A stretch of 64,000 bases of DNA from Chionis minor (lineage: Eukaryota; Chordata; Aves; Charadriiformes; Chionididae), in assembly GCA_013398295.1 (NCBI GenBank), contig VZSF01003291.1, positions 212,679-276,678 of the forward strand. The letters run 5' to 3'. Under the pieces are notes generated by a model, which worked only from the letters and a program-made list of their open reading frames with translations, did not search any database and was not told where the DNA came from. The translations under genes were made by a program, and so were the position numbers. Below, piece by piece: positions 61,201-64,000 of this stretch (positions are counted from its first letter, which is position 1; each line of letters begins with the position of its first letter).

Positions 61201-61594
61201 TCCCAGGGGGAAGTGATCAGAAATAACATATTGATGCTGTTAAGAATCATTTAGTATTACTATTACAAAGCTCGGGTGAATCAACTCAGTAAGACCAACA
61301 CCACCTCTGTGAATCAGTTAAACTCTATTTTATAGAGGTAATCTTTTATTTATTTTATAGAGTCTATCAATAAGATTTTGATGGGAACGCGTGTAAAAAA
61401 CCTACATATGGGTGAGATGCAAGGAAGGAATTTGGACAAGGGCACTTGATCGACCCAAAAAAATCCATGCATCAAACTGTCATCATTGCCAAATGTGCAT
61501 GCCTCAGACTTTCCAGTTCAACAAGCTTATAGAACATTAGGGCTTTTCATATATGTAAAAGCCCGAGTTAAAATGTAATTATAATATAAAAATG

Positions 61595-61626
61595 TTATAA
61601 AATAAAAAGCTTATGTTTTATAAGCT
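61595..61626. other. AT-rich nested inverted repeats
   Basis: AGCTTAT and ATAAGCT (61608-61614 and 61620-61626) are exact inverted repeats around GTTTT. A second overlapping pair, TTATAAAA and TTTTATAA (61595-61602 and 61616-61623), can form an alternative stem. The surrounding 80 bases are almost pure A/T. No downstream T-run or gene gives it a terminator role, and this is not a bacterial sequence. Confidence 0.6.
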
Positions 61627-64000
61627 CACCACACTGGAAAATTTGAGGCACAATAATCTTCTCTATAGCGGTCTCCATATTATGGTTCCAAGTTCCTCAC
61701 ACCTTGTAATATAATTAAGCATCCTCCTGAACGCTTTGTCGCACTTTGATTTTTGTACGCTGATCAGGCTGTGCTCTCTCCAACCATCCCAACCCTCGGT
61801 GGCTTGGAAATAGATTGCTCCGAGAGCAAGTATGAGAAGTGAGCCCTAGGGGTAGCTTTGGCTCTATAAACTAACTGCATACAGAGAAAGAGAAAGAAGG
61901 GACAAAAATATTTTCTTCCCAGATGCAAGTGTGCAGGCAGGTGCCAAAGGCTTTTAACTACATGACTTTGTATTTGGCCTGGTGACAAAATAAACCCCTG
62001 TGTAGGAAGATACAGTAGTTCTAAGCAATAGGTTAGGGGTTTCAGTTTAAGCAAGGCCTAAATAAGTTCTTTATCGGAGGGAACAGCGTTAATACATATA
62101 TATTCTTTAATAAAATGTTGGCCCTGAGGTCATGTGTCTGAACTGTTTTTCTTTTCTTTATGTTCTAACAGGGCTTTCAGATGTTCATATCCTGCAGCTG
62201 CAGTTCCCATGTAAGCATGGTCCACGCTGCCAACCCTGTGGCAAAGGGATATTAGCACCTCACGGCCACTTGTTGTAAATTGGCTATTCTTTGGCTCAAA
62301 GGCTTGCTCATCTTTGAACATCTGGGCTGAAGAGGTTACTGAAGTAAATCAAAACAAATGCACCTCCTGACAATTACAGGAAATTCTAGACACGGTAGTG
62401 ATTCTTTGGTTGAGTGATGGACAGATTGCAAGAGGCATGCATGTCAGTCTCTCCAGTTATGAGCCTAGGGCTTGTCTAAAGCAGCGTGGAGGATGTTTGG
62501 AGTATGGATTAAATCATTCTGCATGATAAGGACACACCCCCCCATCCTCCCTATACATAAGGAAGAGACTAAATGGCTCTGACTGTGGGGGCAGAAAACA
62601 TGTCCCAGTCCTGGTTCCCAGCTAAAACCCTCGGTGTGTGCCAACTTCACACCATTCCTCCAAGGGGTTTGGTTTTCTTTGTAAGGAGATCCAGGAAGGT
62701 GGTCAAAGAAGAGCTAGAAGAGACTCCACTACGCCCCAACTTCTGGATGATGTCCTGTGCTGACCATTGGCTGTACGCCCTTCTTGATTCAGCCCCAAGT
62801 GATCCCAAGACAGGAAAGACTACAAGGGTAAGGACCGTCCCTACTGCATCCCTTGGGACAACTCACAGGGGCGGACATAACGCTGCTAACCCAGCTGCAG
62901 ATGGCTGGGCAAAACTGGGTGTACCATGACAACTTAGGCTGGATAAAAATAATCCGCAGCTTGTCCAGGGCTGACTCGTAGGTGTTAGGGAGTGCCATAA
63001 GCAATGATATTCAGATTTTGGAAGACTGAGCGGAACATTGCAGTTCTTCCCAAAATATACAGTAGAAATATTTTTGGGCTCAGCGAGAACGACTATGGCC
63101 AGGGCAGTAAGAGAAACAGCAGCGAGTCCTTGTGCTGGCAGCACAAGAGAAGTTGAGAGCTGACTCAGAAAGTGAATTATCTTTCATACTGCCGATCGTT
63201 ATGTCCTCGCCTGGCCTTTGTTAGTGCATTTCGCTGGTGTACTGAACGCCAAATCCCCACCTACAGGTCAAGCCAAATAGAATAGGCTTGAATGTGGGGC
63301 GACTGGTAACAGAAAAATTTCTCCAGATGCTTACTGTGGGCCAGAGGTGAGTCGATCTGGGATTGCTACTGCAGGCTGGGAGGTGCGCTGCGCTTGGCAG
63401 CTGCTGTTTCCATCTGCCTGCATGGGCTGGATGGGGGAACCAGAGAGGCAAATTCAGGCAGGCCACTGTCTCCAGCCACCCATGGGCCTGGCAGGGATGG
63501 TTGCCCTCTGAATTACCTACCTACCTTCCCGCTGGGACAGTCTTTCCTGGTTCTTTGTCCCTTTGCATAAGAGGTCACCATTTATTGATGAAGAATTTCT
63601 CACAAGGACATTACAGCACCAAGAATCACAGGACAGAAGCGTTTCTTTTTCCTTGTCTGCTTATTCCGTTTCACCCAAACCATCATGTGGAGTTTCTTAG
63701 TGTTTCGTTCAAGAACTCGGACAAAAGTTCTGTGAACTGCCTCCAGGCTGCAGAGTCTATGTACATTTCAGGTGTCAGTGTAAAACAACTGGCCTCTAAT
63801 AATCAAAATTTTACTCCAGTTACACTAACAAACAGATTCCTTTCGGCATCCCATCAAGGTGCCACCAACTTCCTGGTCCCACTAGGGCACAGAGGAAGAC
63901 AAAGCCCCTCCTCAGGTCAATACCAACACTTATAAGACCGGTGGCATGAGACTACACGAGTTATTCCTTCAATTTGTGGGAATTTAATCCAGGCATCAGC

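Larger units (their letters stand above)
56780..64000. other. Non-coding unique sequence, no gene recognised
   Basis: No exon, RNA gene or mobile element is recognised. The longest frame (63363-63935 on +, 190 codons) begins at TTG and matches no known protein. The region 61.0-61.7 kb is strongly AT-rich with several TAAT/ATTA words and a small stem-loop. A T17 run joined to A9 lies at 58215-58240. Confidence 0.58.

Noticed and set aside
61595..61626. Stem-loop resembling a rho-independent terminator
   Set aside because: The sequence is vertebrate nuclear DNA, the stem is AT-rich and no U-tract or gene is positioned to use it.
63363..63935. 190-codon open frame on +
   Set aside because: It begins at TTG and the translation shows no known motif or conserved-looking pattern.
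1..64000. CRISPR array, phage, integron, toxin-antitoxin or other prokaryotic system
   Set aside because: No regularly spaced direct repeats, operon-like gene packing or ribosome-binding sites are present; CR1 and ERVL-like elements show that this is bird nuclear DNA.

Overview
This window looks like a non-coding stretch of a bird genome, either intergenic or deep inside a large intron. The evidence is its interspersed repeats. There are six 3'-truncated copies of the CR1 non-LTR retrotransposon that dominates avian genomes, several ending in degenerate ATTCTATG-type terminal repeats. There is also one solo LTR of an avian ERVL-like endogenous retrovirus, complete with target-site duplication. 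Base composition is moderate, CpG is sparse, and simple repeats and A/T tracts are frequent, as expected for a vertebrate nuclear chromosome. The species cannot be fixed from the sequence. The CR1 and LTR types suggest a bird other than a galliform, but that is inference from remembered families.

I found no protein-coding gene, rRNA, tRNA, CRISPR array, bacterial operon or strong CpG island. The longest open frames (about 150 to 206 codons) match no family I know, and several begin at non-ATG codons. The only frames that resemble known proteins are C-terminal remnants of the CR1 ORF2 reverse-transcriptase polyprotein at 9.4, 25.5 and 48.2 kb.

Layout: 0-9.4 kb is unique sequence with an old MIR/CORE-like fragment near 0.33 kb. 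A CR1 copy on the + strand lies at 9.43-9.86 kb. From 9.9 to 25.5 kb the sequence is AT-rich, with a GATG/GATA microsatellite at 14.1 kb and a 40-bp tandem duplication at 22.9 kb. A longer CR1 copy (+) lies at 25.5-26.27 kb. From 26.3 to 39.3 kb there are an AP-1/MARE-like cluster, a G-rich purine tract, a homeodomain-type TAAT cluster and fragments of what may be an ancient amniote repeat. From 39.3 to 53.5 kb there are four CR1 fragments on the - strand (39.3, 41.1, 48.1 and 53.4 kb) and an L3/CR1-like 3' end at 41.6-41.9 kb. The ERVL-like solo LTR is at 56,217-56,774. The remainder to 64 kb is unique sequence with AT-rich hairpins.

No genes can be seen working together here. The biological interest lies in the repeat history and in a few motif clusters that could be distal regulatory elements. 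Those calls rest on motif density alone and would need cross-species alignment or chromatin data. I did not find convincing evidence of a previously undescribed system.
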